Shown here one piece after another: positions 1-8,145 of a stretch of DNA of 23,320 nt; the first letter of the stretch is position 1; the number at the start of each line of letters is the position of its first letter. The notes under the pieces were generated by a model. The model saw nothing but the letters and a program-made list of their open reading frames with translations, was not told the DNA's origin and did no database searches. This DNA is from an uncultured Chloroflexota bacterium (GTDB taxonomy: Bacteria > Chloroflexota > Anaerolineae > Caldilineales > Caldilineaceae), in assembly GCA_903879975.1 (NCBI GenBank), contig CAIRNL010000555.1, positions 1 to 23,320 of the forward strand, written 5' to 3'. The position numbers and the translations under genes were made by a program.

Positions 1-104
1 AAGCGATATCGACTTCTACCTTCCAGAATAGGCGAATATCAGGCAAGCACCCAGAGGCAGGCAGCGGAGAATCCGTGCGACAATTGCTGGGAATTCAGCA
101 GGGG

Positions 105-2576
105 TCAGGTAGCCGGTTCGAGGAGAAGCTGGTAAGCCGCCACCTTCATGACGGCAGCGCGGGTCCATGGCATGGGGTGGTAGACCCCTTCACGCCACAT
201 CATGATCTGGTCGTCGTACATGCGGCTGAGCGGATGGCCAGATTGACCGCCGGCAACGACACTCTGGGCACGATCCCAGGAGCCTACCTCCAGAATCTGC
301 CGATAGACAGGAATGGTCTGCACGAGCGCCGGCGGCAGGCCAAAGGGTGCACCGGTCTGGTTGGGTGTGGTCGAGTCACCGCCGATCGGCAACGGGTTGC
401 GGTTGAAGAAGCCACCTACCAGGCGCGCCGAACCGAGCGGGTGCGTGAAGCGCACCTGATGGGCCTTGCCCCAGGCCCAGCGCAGCATGCTGTCCCCATA
501 CACGCGGCGAATGCTCTTCATGGTCCGCGTGAGCGCCTCCTGCAACAGTTCGTGACGATCGCGCGGGCGACCGTTGGCGACGTCGCTGTACCAGGAGGAG
601 TGCTCGTGTTCGCCGATGATCTGCAACAGACGGGTCTCGGCACGCAATTTGAAAGGATGGTTGACAAAGACGGGAGTACCGGTCTTGGCGAAATAGCCGT
701 CGCGCACCGCTCCTAGCTTGTCGCCAAATGTCAGCTCGAGCAGATTCGCCGTCAAGTAGTGAAAAATCAGGCCTGCCACGCTGTCGCTGTCCATGCGCCA
801 GTTCCACTTACGCAGCGCCTGGATGGCAACCTTCTCCCACGGATCCTCGCTGTAAAGAAGGGTGAACCACGGCGTGAAAGCCTTGGCCAGCAGGCTACCG
901 TTGTCCTGCTGCATCTCCTCCATGTCGCGCATGGTGAAACGCTCCTTCTCACTGAGCATCTGCTCGATGCGCGCAGCACGCCAGCCAGGGTCGAATTCCA
1001 TCCCCAGAAAGTATGGGTAGTCGTCGCCAGCCATCTTGTTGTTGGCGGCGACGATGATGCCCGAGGGAGGGTTGTAGAGGCGCGGCAGTTGCGCGGCCGG
1101 AATCCAGGCGCCCCAGCCATAGGCCGGGTCCCAGCCGGGTGCAGGCACAAGCCCAAGGTGGATCGACCGCTGCGGGATACGCCCCGCCAGCATGTAGCCA
1201 ATGTTGCCGCGGGCATCAGCATAGGTGACGTTCTGAGGCGGCGAGGTCCATTCAGCCAAGGCACCGGTGAACGTCTCCCAGTCGTGGGCACGATTCAGTT
1301 GCAGGACCGCCGTCAGCACGGTTCCGGGCGTGTGCCCTGCCCAGCGCAGGGAGATGGGCGTATCTCCCAGAGCACGGTTGGCGCCACCAGCCGAACGCTG
1401 GACGAAGCTGTTGATCAGTGGGCCGTGGCGCGTCACAACGATGCGCTCGACATGTGGCACAGCCCGCCGTACCGCAATCGTTTCCTCGAAGACCTGCGCA
1501 GACTCCCACCCCTCGCTAACGGCAAAGGTAAACGGACGATCAGGGTCCATGCGCTCGATGAAGAGATCCTGCGTGTCGGCCAGCGCGTTCGCTAGACCCC
1601 ACGCCACCTGCGTGTTATGGCCGATGAAGACGCCGGGCATGCCAGGATAGGTCATGCCGCTCACTTCAGTTTCTGGCCCACTGAGATGCACTTCGTAAAC
1701 GAGCGCAGGCAGCTGCACGGTGAGATGCGGATCGGCGCAGAGCAGTGGCCGGCGATTGAGGCTGTGCTTGGGCGACAACACCCAGCTGTTGCTGCCGTGG
1801 CCGGTGGTGCCACCGCCCAGCCACTGGCGCACCCCTTCGTACTGGTTCAAAAGCAGGCCCGCTGCACTCAGCATACGAACCTGTTCGGCGCTGCCCACAC
1901 CTTCGAGGATGAGCGGCGTCTCAGCAGGGGTATCCGGCTCCAGATCGGCAGCAGTGTAGGCATCGAGTTGCTGGGTCAGCAGGAGACGCGTCAGCTCGCC
2001 CTGCCAGTTGCCGCTTTGACTCCAGCTCAATACCTTGGCAGCACCCAGCGTGTCGACGACACGCCAAGGCGCAGCCGGCACGCGCAGCAGGTTGTGCTCC
2101 GCGCTCAAGCGGCCAGGATGGGCGGCGATGTAGGCGTTGACACCCGCACTGTACCACTCCAGCACGGCGCGCGTTTCACCGTCGAGCGCACCTTCATCGG
2201 CTTCCGCTGCACGCCACAACCCGACGATACGGCAAAACCGGTCGGCATCGAGCGCCGCTTCGCCGAAAATCTCGGCCAGACGGCCCTGCGCAGTGCGCCG
2301 CGCCTGTTCCATCTGCCAGAAGCGATCCTGGGCGTGCACATAGCCCAACGCCCGGTAGAGGTCTGCCTCCGTCTCGGCAAAGATGTGCGGGACGCCATGC
2401 TTGTCGCGCACCACTTCGACTGGACGATCCAGGCCGGGCACGGCCACCTTCCCCTCAAGCTTGGGAACCGGGCGCTGCATGCGCCACCAGTAAATATAGA
2501 AGAAGAGCGCTCCGCCCACCACAGCAAGCACCAAGAGAACGAGTAAAACGGCGGTGACAATCGGTAGTAGAGACAT
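105..2576 (-). CDS. Penicillin acylase family protein (membrane-anchored Ntn hydrolase)
   Basis: An 823-residue protein of the penicillin acylase/acyl-homoserine-lactone acylase family, N-terminal nucleophile amidases that cleave themselves into alpha and beta chains. Residues 5-30 form one hydrophobic segment, so the enzyme is probably anchored in the membrane with its body outside. The alpha-chain signature (GVPHIFAETEADLYRALGYV, then HAQDRFWQMEQARR) lies at 61-94. The autocleavage site is the GHGSNSW motif, with Ser262 as the expected nucleophile and first beta-chain residue. The family motifs ADPHL (281-285), NNKM and the late WGKAHQVRFTHPLG are present, so the enzyme looks intact and of usual length. 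The ATG at 2576 has no clear Shine-Dalgarno sequence but places the membrane segment correctly. The substrate (beta-lactam, AHL or another amide) cannot be told from sequence. Confidence 0.93.
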   Translation of the reverse strand: MSLLPIVTAVLLVLLVLAVVGGALFFYIYWWRMQRPVPKLEGKVAVPGLDRPVEVVRDKHGVPHIFAETEADLYRALGYVHAQDRFWQMEQARRTAQGRLAEIFGEAALDADRFCRIVGLWRAAEADEGALDGETRAVLEWYSAGVNAYIAAHPGRLSAEHNLLRVPAAPWRVVDTLGAAKVLSWSQSGNWQGELTRLLLTQQLDAYTAADLEPDTPAETPLILEGVGSAEQVRMLSAAGLLLNQYEGVRQWLGGGTTGHGSNSWVLSPKHSLNRRPLLCADPHLTVQLPALVYEVHLSGPETEVSGMTYPGMPGVFIGHNTQVAWGLANALADTQDLFIERMDPDRPFTFAVSEGWESAQVFEETIAVRRAVPHVERIVVTRHGPLINSFVQRSAGGANRALGDTPISLRWAGHTPGTVLTAVLQLNRAHDWETFTGALAEWTSPPQNVTYADARGNIGYMLAGRIPQRSIHLGLVPAPGWDPAYGWGAWIPAAQLPRLYNPPSGIIVAANNKMAGDDYPYFLGMEFDPGWRAARIEQMLSEKERFTMRDMEEMQQDNGSLLAKAFTPWFTLLYSEDPWEKVAIQALRKWNWRMDSDSVAGLIFHYLTANLLELTFGDKLGAVRDGYFAKTGTPVFVNHPFKLRAETRLLQIIGEHEHSSWYSDVANGRPRDRHELLQEALTRTMKSIRRVYGDSMLRWAWGKAHQVRFTHPLGSARLVGGFFNRNPLPIGGDSTTPNQTGAPFGLPPALVQTIPVYRQILEVGSWDRAQSVVAGGQSGHPLSRMYDDQIMMWREGVYHPMPWTRAAVMKVAAYQLLLEPAT

Positions 2577-2620
2577 AGATGTTTTCGCATGCGCCGACGC
2601 CTCTGCATTTGGCGGCGACC

Positions 2621-2649
2621 AATGTATGATAGGTAGCTGTCGTGTTCAA
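2621..2649 (-). promoter_or_regulatory. Putative sigma-70 promoter for the penicillin acylase gene
   Basis: On the minus strand a -35-like TTGAAC (2644-2649) is separated by 17 bases from a -10-like TACATT (2621-2626). Transcription would start near 2614, leaving a leader of about 38 bases. It lies in the 115-base divergent gap shared with the glutamine amidotransferase gene. A plus-strand TATGAT (2625-2630) overlaps it but has no convincing -35 box. Confidence 0.4.
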
Positions 2650-2691
2650 TCTTATGGCTTCGGCCGCAGCGATGGAGTGAGGTCGCTCTCT

Positions 2692-3492
2692 ATGTCACTA
2701 CGCTTGGAATCCACCCCCCGGCAACGTCCCCTCTGGATCGGCATCACGTCACGCCATGGTTCGCCGGAATGGCTGCAACAGAATGCGCGCAATTATCTGG
2801 CGATGGTCGCCAGCTACCGGGCCTTGCCGGTGGCGATTACGCCCGACCACCCGGTCGTGCTGCCAGATGGCGAACGCTTCGTGCCCGACAGCGCGGGCCG
2901 AGTGCCCGCTGCCGTGCTCGAGCAGCTCGACGGCCTGATCCTGTCAGGCGGAGGGGATGTCGACCCGCGTTACTTCGGCCAGAGTCCAGCCGGCGCCGAA
3001 CCGGAAACTATCGATGTGCGCCGCGACGAGTTGGAAATTGGGCTGGGGCAGGCAGCACTGGCTCGCGATTTGCCGATCTTTGGGATCTGCCGTGGCTGCC
3101 AGGTACTCAACGTCGCAGCCGGTGGCGCCATGATCCAACATTTCGACGGCCACCGATCGCCGGCAGACGGCACTACGCGGTTTCATCCCGTACGCGTCGA
3201 ACAGGGGAGCAAACTCCATGCGATTGTCGCAACGGAACAGTTTGACGTGAATACCTTTCATCACCAGGGGCTGGATCGCCCATCGCTGGCCCCCCACTTC
3301 CGCCCCGCAGCAGTAGCCGAACCGGATACCTGGCTGGTGGAGGCTTATGAAAGTGCGCAACACAGATGGGTGGTTGGGGTACAGTGGCACCCCGAACGTA
3401 TCTTCGAGCTGGGGGACGCACACCAACGCCTATGGGAGAGTTTTGTGCAGGCGTGCGAAGCACAGCGCGCCCAGTTTACAGTTCAACCGTAA
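2692..3492 (+). CDS. Gamma-glutamyl-gamma-aminobutyrate hydrolase-like class I glutamine amidotransferase (peptidase C26)
   Basis: A 266-residue cytoplasmic protein of the PuuD/peptidase C26 branch of class I glutamine amidotransferases, which hydrolyse gamma-glutamyl amides such as gamma-glutamyl-GABA. The nucleophile elbow is GICRGCQ (Cys133 expected) and the remaining triad is in QWHPE (His233, Glu235). LSGGGDVDPRYFG (84-96) and VNTFHHQG (186-193) are also typical. The ATG at 2692 is chosen because the conserved fold starts directly after it (PLWIGITSRHG). A GTG at 2677 and an upstream ATG at 2554 are in frame but would add a non-homologous leader, and the latter runs into the divergent acylase gene. 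The 3' end overlaps the convergent sensor-kinase gene by 17 bases. Polyamine/GABA catabolism is the family role, but no other such gene is visible here, so the substrate stays open. Confidence 0.9.
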   Translation: MSLRLESTPRQRPLWIGITSRHGSPEWLQQNARNYLAMVASYRALPVAITPDHPVVLPDGERFVPDSAGRVPAAVLEQLDGLILSGGGDVDPRYFGQSPAGAEPETIDVRRDELEIGLGQAALARDLPIFGICRGCQVLNVAAGGAMIQHFDGHRSPADGTTRFHPVRVEQGSKLHAIVATEQFDVNTFHHQGLDRPSLAPHFRPAAVAEPDTWLVEAYESAQHRWVVGVQWHPERIFELGDAHQRLWESFVQACEAQRAQFTVQP

Positions 3493-4627
3493 TGATCGCA
3501 CCCTTGTCGGGGTTGTTGCCAGCATAGATGCGGCCGCCGTGCGCTTCAGCGACCATGCGGCAAAAAGCTAATTCCAGGCCCAGTTCAGCCTTGCCATGCT
3601 CCTTCATATGCACAGCCTCGTATTGGTCGAACATGCGCACGAAGTCTTCCGGTGGGATCCCGCGGCCCTGATCGCTGACACTCAGGCGGACGGCCGGCGC
3701 GCTGTTGACCTCCTCTTCGTTCAGGTTCTTGCGTGGGTACTCCACCAGAACGGTGACGACCGACTGGGCGGGTGAAAACTTGAGGGCGTTCGCCACGAGG
3801 TTTTCGGCAACCCTCTGGAAGAGAGCCACATCGGCCACAACGGGGTAAGACTGGCCATCGGTCTTCAACGCAAGGGTGACACCCTGCGACTCGGCATAGG
3901 GCACCATCTTCTGGCGCACCTGCTCCAACAGATGATCGACGTAGACCGGGCTGCGAGAGATCGAAAGTTTACCACGCTCCATCTTGGCCAACATCAGCAT
4001 GTCGTCGAGGAAGCCACTCATTTTCTGTGCTTCGCTGGTCGCCATGTCCAGATACCGCATGTGCTCGGGTAGCACACTTCCGCGCCGCTTGAGCAACTGC
4101 AAGTAGAGCATGACGGCAGCCAGCGGATTGCGCAGGTCATGCACGATCATGTAGGAGAGCGCCTGGCGCAGTTCCAGCATGCGTTCGAGTTGGTCGTACT
4201 GCATCTTGATCCGCAGCATGGTCCGCACACGCGCCTGGAGTTCCAGGCGCGTCACGGGCTTGCTGAGAAACTCGTCGGCGCCAGCCTCCAAGCCATGGAT
4301 GCGATCCTGCATGCTGTCGAGAGCGGTGATTAGAATGATTGGAATGTGCCGTAGGGTGATGGATTGCTTGAGTTCACGGCAGACACTGTAGCCGTCTAAA
4401 TCGGGCATCATCACGTCGAGCAAGATCACATCGGGCAGCAATTCTGGTAGGCGACGCAAGAGTTCACGCCCACTGCTTACGGAAACGACATCCAGATCCT
4501 CGGCGCTCAGCAGAGCACACAGTGCCTCTCGGCTGGCCGGTTCGTCGTCGACAACTGCAATTCGTTTGGGCAGGACACCAAAGCCAGCTATATCCCACAA
4601 ATCACCCTGAATTGTGTTGATCACCAT
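3476..4627 (-). CDS. Hybrid response regulator / histidine kinase (receiver-HisKA-HATPase_c), soluble
   Basis: A 383-residue protein with a receiver domain first and a histidine kinase after it. The receiver (about 21-140) has the acidic pocket Asp27/Asp28, phosphoacceptor Asp71 in LLDVMMPDLDG, Thr101 and Lys123. The dimerisation domain carries the H-box IVHDLRNPLA with His163. The ATPase domain has the N-box ENLVANALKF (275-284), the G1 box DQGRGIP (319-325) and an F-box-like RMFDQYEAV. The G2 region reads GKAELGLELAFC instead of the usual GxGLGLxxC, so the ATP lid is atypical. There is no membrane segment or sensor domain, so input probably arrives by phosphotransfer to Asp71 from another kinase. 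The ATG at 4627 has an AAGGGG ribosome site a few bases upstream. No output regulator is adjacent. The last 17 bases overlap the convergent amidotransferase gene. Confidence 0.92.
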   Translation of the reverse strand: MVINTIQGDLWDIAGFGVLPKRIAVVDDEPASREALCALLSAEDLDVVSVSSGRELLRRLPELLPDVILLDVMMPDLDGYSVCRELKQSITLRHIPIILITALDSMQDRIHGLEAGADEFLSKPVTRLELQARVRTMLRIKMQYDQLERMLELRQALSYMIVHDLRNPLAAVMLYLQLLKRRGSVLPEHMRYLDMATSEAQKMSGFLDDMLMLAKMERGKLSISRSPVYVDHLLEQVRQKMVPYAESQGVTLALKTDGQSYPVVADVALFQRVAENLVANALKFSPAQSVVTVLVEYPRKNLNEEEVNSAPAVRLSVSDQGRGIPPEDFVRMFDQYEAVHMKEHGKAELGLELAFCRMVAEAHGGRIYAGNNPDKGAIITVEL

Positions 4628-4719
4628 TTGCGCCCCTTGGTGCTCATTGACCTACCGTCACGGCGTGGACGAATCCAAATCCCACCCCTGACCGCGTAAG
4701 GATTCCGTCAGCTAGTTTT

Positions 4720-4749
4720 GTTATATCATATACCTGTAGAAATGCACAA
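4720..4749 (-). promoter_or_regulatory. Putative promoter for the receiver-kinase gene
   Basis: Minus-strand TTGTGC (4744-4749) and TATAAC (4720-4725) are 18 bases apart in an AT-rich patch of an otherwise GC-rich gap. The predicted start near 4713 would leave a leader of about 85 bases. The -35 box touches the foot of the 4749-4774 hairpin. Confidence 0.4.
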
Positions 4750-4774
4750 GCGACAAGACTGAACATCTGTCGCT
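4749..4774. repeat. Inverted repeat (7-bp arms, 12-base loop)
   Basis: AGCGACA (4749-4755) and TGTCGCT (4768-4774) are perfect complements separated by 12 bases. It lies directly upstream of the predicted promoter for the receiver-kinase gene and 30 bases from a second hairpin that also has a 12-base loop. It may be an operator or part of a terminator region. The two arms are confirmed base by base; function is inference. Confidence 0.4.
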
Positions 4775-4804
4775 AGAACCAAAAGATCGATTGCTGCACG
4801 CAGT

Positions 4805-4834
4805 GCCTGTCAGCAGCCAACACAACTGACAGGC
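4805..4834 (-). terminator. Hairpin after the sugar transporter operon, possible terminator
   Basis: GCCTGTCAG (4805-4813) and CTGACAGGC (4826-4834) form a perfect 9-bp stem with a 12-base loop, about 65 bases beyond the stop of the last permease gene. In the minus direction a short T run (CTTTT) follows only some 20 bases later. It is therefore not a textbook intrinsic terminator, and may instead be a 3' end-protecting structure. Confidence 0.4.
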
Positions 4835-4899
4835 GCGCCAACACCCAGGCACGGTGGATGGAGATGGAAAAGAGGGGAAAGGGACGGGAAACTCTCTCG

Positions 4900-5733
4900 T
4901 TATTTCAGACCAGACAACCCTGCCATACCCTGCAGAAAACGGCGCTGCAATGCCAAGAAGACCAAAACAACTGGTGCGGCTGCGATGACTGAACCGGCCA
5001 TCATCAGCTCAAAACGCGTCTGGTATTGCTCGCGGAACTTGGCCAGGCCAACGGGTAGGGTGCGCAACACGTCGCCGGTGGTGACGACCAGCATCCATAA
5101 GAATTCGTCCCAATTCGCTACGAAGACGACGATCGCCAGCGTGATCAGCGCCGGCTGGATGAGCGGCAGCACAATCTGGAAGTAGATGCGCCACTCGCTG
5201 GCGCCGTCGATACGGCCGGCATCGATGTAGTCGTCGGGCACACCGAGCATGAACTGACGCATCAGAAAGACACCAAAAGCCGACATGGCAAAGGGCATGA
5301 TCAACCCCGGGTAGGTATTGACCCAACCCAGGTTACGGATGATCAGAAACAAGGGAATGAGGATCGCAGTAAAGGGCACCATAACGGTGGCCAGAATGAA
5401 GAGCAGCAGGACATTTTTGCCAGGATAACTGAACTTGGCCAGACTGTACCCGACCATGGGCGTGAAAAGTAGATTCAGCAGCACCACTGCACCGGTCACC
5501 AGAATGCTGTTGCTGAGATAGCGAAGGAAGTTGAAACGTGCAAAGACCTCGATGTAGTTCTCCCAGTTGAGGGACGACGGCAGAAGCTGCAGTTGCGTGG
5601 AGAAGATTTCACTGCTCGTCATGAACGATGCAGACAGCATGTACAGCGCCGGTGCAACGATGATGATCGCACCGGCCAGCAGGCCAAACTGCCCAAACAG
5701 CGAACCCAGAAAGCGGGATGTCCGATGTGACAT
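4900..5733 (-). CDS. Carbohydrate ABC transporter permease, MalG/UgpE type (CUT1)
   Basis: A 277-residue inner-membrane permease of the CUT1 sugar importer family, the MalG-like partner. It has about six membrane segments and the cytoplasmic EAA loop, here DAGRIDGASEWRIYFQIVLP, which docks the transport ATPase. The ATG at 5733 (MSHRTSRFLG) is chosen because an AGGAGTT ribosome site lies 8 bases upstream; an upstream in-frame ATG at 5823 would overlap the preceding permease gene. It is the last gene of the sugar operon, 43 bases after the MalF-like gene. No ATP-binding subunit follows, so a shared MsmK/UgpC-type ATPase encoded elsewhere is the likely partner. Confidence 0.93.
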   Translation of the reverse strand: MSHRTSRFLGSLFGQFGLLAGAIIIVAPALYMLSASFMTSSEIFSTQLQLLPSSLNWENYIEVFARFNFLRYLSNSILVTGAVVLLNLLFTPMVGYSLAKFSYPGKNVLLLFILATVMVPFTAILIPLFLIIRNLGWVNTYPGLIMPFAMSAFGVFLMRQFMLGVPDDYIDAGRIDGASEWRIYFQIVLPLIQPALITLAIVVFVANWDEFLWMLVVTTGDVLRTLPVGLAKFREQYQTRFELMMAGSVIAAAPVVLVFLALQRRFLQGMAGLSGLK

Positions 5734-5776
5734 TGTGTGTAACTCCTGTCCTGCGCTACCAGAAAGCGGGTGGTGT

Positions 5777-6721
5777 TCAGTCAGCCTGCTGGAAGCGCAG
5801 CAGCCGGAACTGGAAAATCGCAAGCAGCAGCAAAATCAACAGAAAGATGACCGAAGCTGCGCTGGCGTACCCCATTTTCAAGTATTGAAAACCGTTCTGG
5901 AAGATAAACATCGACAACACACGCGTGACCGAGCCCGGGCCGCCGTTGGTCAACAGGTACATCGGTGTGAAAACCTTGAAGGCCTCAATGATCGAGATCA
6001 CCATGACATAGAGAAAAACAGGGCGCAGCAGCGGCAGCGTGATAAAGGCCAGGCGCTGCCAGGCGCGCGCGCCGTCCACCGTGGCGGCTTCGTAGTAATC
6101 GCCGGGAATTGCGCGCAGCCCGGCGATAAAGATCAGCATGTAGACGGGCGTCCCTTTCCAGATGCTGAGAATGATCATGGCCAGCATGGCGGTCGAGGGC
6201 TCGTCCAACATACGAACTCCCGTGAAACCGAACCAGCGGATGACAACGGTGAAGAGGCCAAAGGTAGGGTTGTACATCAACAGCCAGATCAGCGACCAGA
6301 CTGTGAGCGAAATGACCGCAGGAATGTAATAGGTGGTCAGATAAGCCTGGCGGCCACGGAACGACTGGTTGAAGATCAGGGCGAGGCCCAGTGCAATACC
6401 CCAGATTGGAATGACTACACCGAACGCATAGAGGAAGGAGACCCAGACCGAATTGAGGAATTCCTTATCGGCAAAGAGCCGCGGATAGTTGGCAATACCT
6501 AAAAAGTTTGGCTCGTCCAACAGTCCCCAGGAGAAAAGACTGACATAGAAAGTCTGAAAGAGCGGATAAACGTAAAACATACCAAAGAAGAGAAAAGCCG
6601 GCAGGGCAAACAGCAGGCCAAACCGCTTCTTGCGCGCTTCCAGCGTGTTGCCAAAGACGCCGTTGCGGCGCGGTCTGCCGTTGTGAGTCGCCGTCAAGCC
6701 CGGCGCAGCGTGAACCGTCAT
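5777..6721 (-). CDS. Carbohydrate ABC transporter permease, MalF/UgpA type (CUT1)
   Basis: A 314-residue inner-membrane permease that forms the channel heterodimer with the MalG-like protein encoded next. After a cytoplasmic N-terminus of about 30 residues it has six predicted membrane helices. The EAA loop reads EAATVDGARAWQRLAFITLP, and the family-typical NGGPGSVTRVLSMFIFQNGF follows before the last helix. The ATG at 6721 is supported by a strong AGGAGG ribosome site. A 14-bp perfect hairpin sits just upstream of that site, between this gene and the binding-protein gene. That arrangement is known from other sugar transport operons to keep permease levels below those of the binding protein. 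Confidence 0.94.
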   Translation of the reverse strand: MTVHAAPGLTATHNGRPRRNGVFGNTLEARKKRFGLLFALPAFLFFGMFYVYPLFQTFYVSLFSWGLLDEPNFLGIANYPRLFADKEFLNSVWVSFLYAFGVVIPIWGIALGLALIFNQSFRGRQAYLTTYYIPAVISLTVWSLIWLLMYNPTFGLFTVVIRWFGFTGVRMLDEPSTAMLAMIILSIWKGTPVYMLIFIAGLRAIPGDYYEAATVDGARAWQRLAFITLPLLRPVFLYVMVISIIEAFKVFTPMYLLTNGGPGSVTRVLSMFIFQNGFQYLKMGYASAASVIFLLILLLLAIFQFRLLRFQQAD

Positions 6722-6742
6722 GCTCTCTCCCCTCCTGGTGTG

Positions 6743-6777
6743 GGCGCTGAGCGGGCAGGTATCGCCCGCTCAGCGCC
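6743..6777 (-). promoter_or_regulatory. Strong intercistronic hairpin between binding-protein and permease genes
   Basis: GGCGCTGAGCGGGC (6743-6756) and GCCCGCTCAGCGCC (6764-6777) are perfect 14-bp complements around a 7-base loop. The structure starts 22 bases after the binding-protein stop codon and ends 21 bases before the permease ATG, leaving the AGGAGG site free. There is no T run, so it is more likely an mRNA-stabilising or partial attenuation structure than a full terminator. It would let the upstream message be kept in excess over the permease part, as described for malE-malF. Confidence 0.75.
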
Positions 6778-6799
6778 TTCAATCTGAAGTGTACAGCGG

Positions 6800-8131
6800 T
6801 TACTCAGCCATGGCGGCGTCGGCCTGCGACTGTGCGTCCTGCAGCACAGTCATCACGTCTTCGCCGGCGAGCACACGATCCTGGGCTCGGGTCCAGATGT
6901 CGGACAGCTCGAAATACTTGGTCGAGCGGAATTCAGACTTGCCATACGGATAGTCGGCAAAGATCGTGGCCAGGCGCGGGTCAGATTGGGCGTAGTATTC
7001 GGGCAACGACATGCCGTTGATCTCGGTCTTGCGTGCCTGAACATAGCCCACGCTGTCCCACCACTCCTGTTGCTTGCTCGTCAGAAGGTTGACGAACTCC
7101 CAGGCGGCCTTCTGCTTCTCCGGCGAAGACTTGGAACTGACGAACCAGGCCCAGGCATAGAGGGTCGTGACCCGCTCTGCAGCACCGGCAAACTGCGGCA
7201 AGGGTGCGGTGTCCCAATTCAGGTCCGCATTGATGTCGTTGAGCGGCTTGGCTGCCCACGGACCGCCGAAGATCATCGCGCTGCGGCCATTGGCGAAGTC
7301 CTGCAGCAGGTCGGTGTAAGTCGCCGGGTCGATGCCATTGGCGCTGCGCAGTCCCTGAAGATAGGTCATTACATCGACCATGGCCTGCTGCGTGAAGTCA
7401 GGCTTGCCCTCGGCATTGATCAGTTCTCCACCCTTCTGGCGTAGCATGGGCTCCTGGATCAGCACGGTCCAAATCGGCACGCTGAACGGCCAGGCCAGGC
7501 CAATACGCGTCGTGGCGTCGCCGTCCTTCACAGTCAGTTTCGCCGCAATCTCAGCCAGTTCTTCCCAGGTGATGGGTTCGTCCTTGGGCAGCGGGTCAAT
7601 GCCGGCCTCGGCAAATGCATCCACGTTGTAGATCAGGCTGAAGGTGTTGTACTCGGAGACACCGCCGGTGTAGATCTGGCCCTCGGACTTGAAGGCGTCG
7701 AGTGAGCCGGCATCAAACAGCGCTTCGAACTCATCCTGTGTGGCAACGCCAAACGCAGTCGGGTCTACTGGCGCAACGATGCCGGCATCCAGGAACTGCG
7801 GTACCATCCAGTCGCCGGCCCAGAAGACGTCCGGGCCAGTGCCGCCGGCGAAGGCCGTCAAGATCTTCTGTTCGTAGTTGCTGTGGGGCGAATTGTCAAA
7901 GGTAATCGTGACATTCGGATGCATCTCCTGGAACTCAGCAATAGCAGCCTCGTTGATGGGAATCGACGGGGCATGATTGTGAGTCATGTAAAGCAGTTCG
8001 ATGGGCTCATCGCTGGCTGCCGGTGCGGCGGCATCACCGCCGGTTGGCGCTGCAACCGGCATGGTGCACGCCGACAGCAGCATTGCGCTGACGAGCAAGA
8101 GCGCAAGAAGCGAGTGTACACGTGACTTCAT
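6800..8131 (-). CDS. Extracellular sugar-binding lipoprotein of an ABC transporter (family 1)
   Basis: A 443-residue substrate-binding lipoprotein that delivers a sugar to the two permeases encoded downstream. Residues 1-22 are a lipoprotein signal (hydrophobic core LLALLLVSAMLLSAC, lipobox LSAC, Cys22), followed by an Ala/Pro/Gly-rich linker. The mature part has the family 1 solute-binding layout: an early FAGGTGPDVFWAGDWMVP block, FANGRSAMIFGGPWAAK in the second lobe and an ExxKAAWEFVNLLTS helix near the C-terminus. The ATG at 8131 is chosen over an upstream in-frame ATG at 8200 because it starts a proper signal peptide and has AGGAGAA 8 bases upstream. The sugar cannot be read from the sequence. 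The isomerase genes upstream suggest a hexose or hexose-containing oligosaccharide. Confidence 0.94.
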   Translation of the reverse strand: MKSRVHSLLALLLVSAMLLSACTMPVAAPTGGDAAAPAASDEPIELLYMTHNHAPSIPINEAAIAEFQEMHPNVTITFDNSPHSNYEQKILTAFAGGTGPDVFWAGDWMVPQFLDAGIVAPVDPTAFGVATQDEFEALFDAGSLDAFKSEGQIYTGGVSEYNTFSLIYNVDAFAEAGIDPLPKDEPITWEELAEIAAKLTVKDGDATTRIGLAWPFSVPIWTVLIQEPMLRQKGGELINAEGKPDFTQQAMVDVMTYLQGLRSANGIDPATYTDLLQDFANGRSAMIFGGPWAAKPLNDINADLNWDTAPLPQFAGAAERVTTLYAWAWFVSSKSSPEKQKAAWEFVNLLTSKQQEWWDSVGYVQARKTEINGMSLPEYYAQSDPRLATIFADYPYGKSEFRSTKYFELSDIWTRAQDRVLAGEDVMTVLQDAQSQADAAMAE

Positions 8132-8145
8132 CTGGTGTTCTCCTG

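Noticed and set aside
85..100. Short inverted repeat TGCTG...CAGCA next to the acylase stop codon
   Set aside because: Only five base pairs with a 6-base loop and no T run in the minus direction; too weak to call a terminator.
75..2546. Several plus-strand open frames of 70-310 codons (for example 75-716, 759-1595, 1617-2546)
   Set aside because: They lie fully antisense to the penicillin acylase gene, show no family motifs and are rich in the residues expected from high-GC shadow frames.
4628..4899. Possible riboswitch or small RNA in the 272-base gap
   Set aside because: Two short hairpins and a promoter account for the visible structure. No conserved riboswitch core could be recognised by eye.
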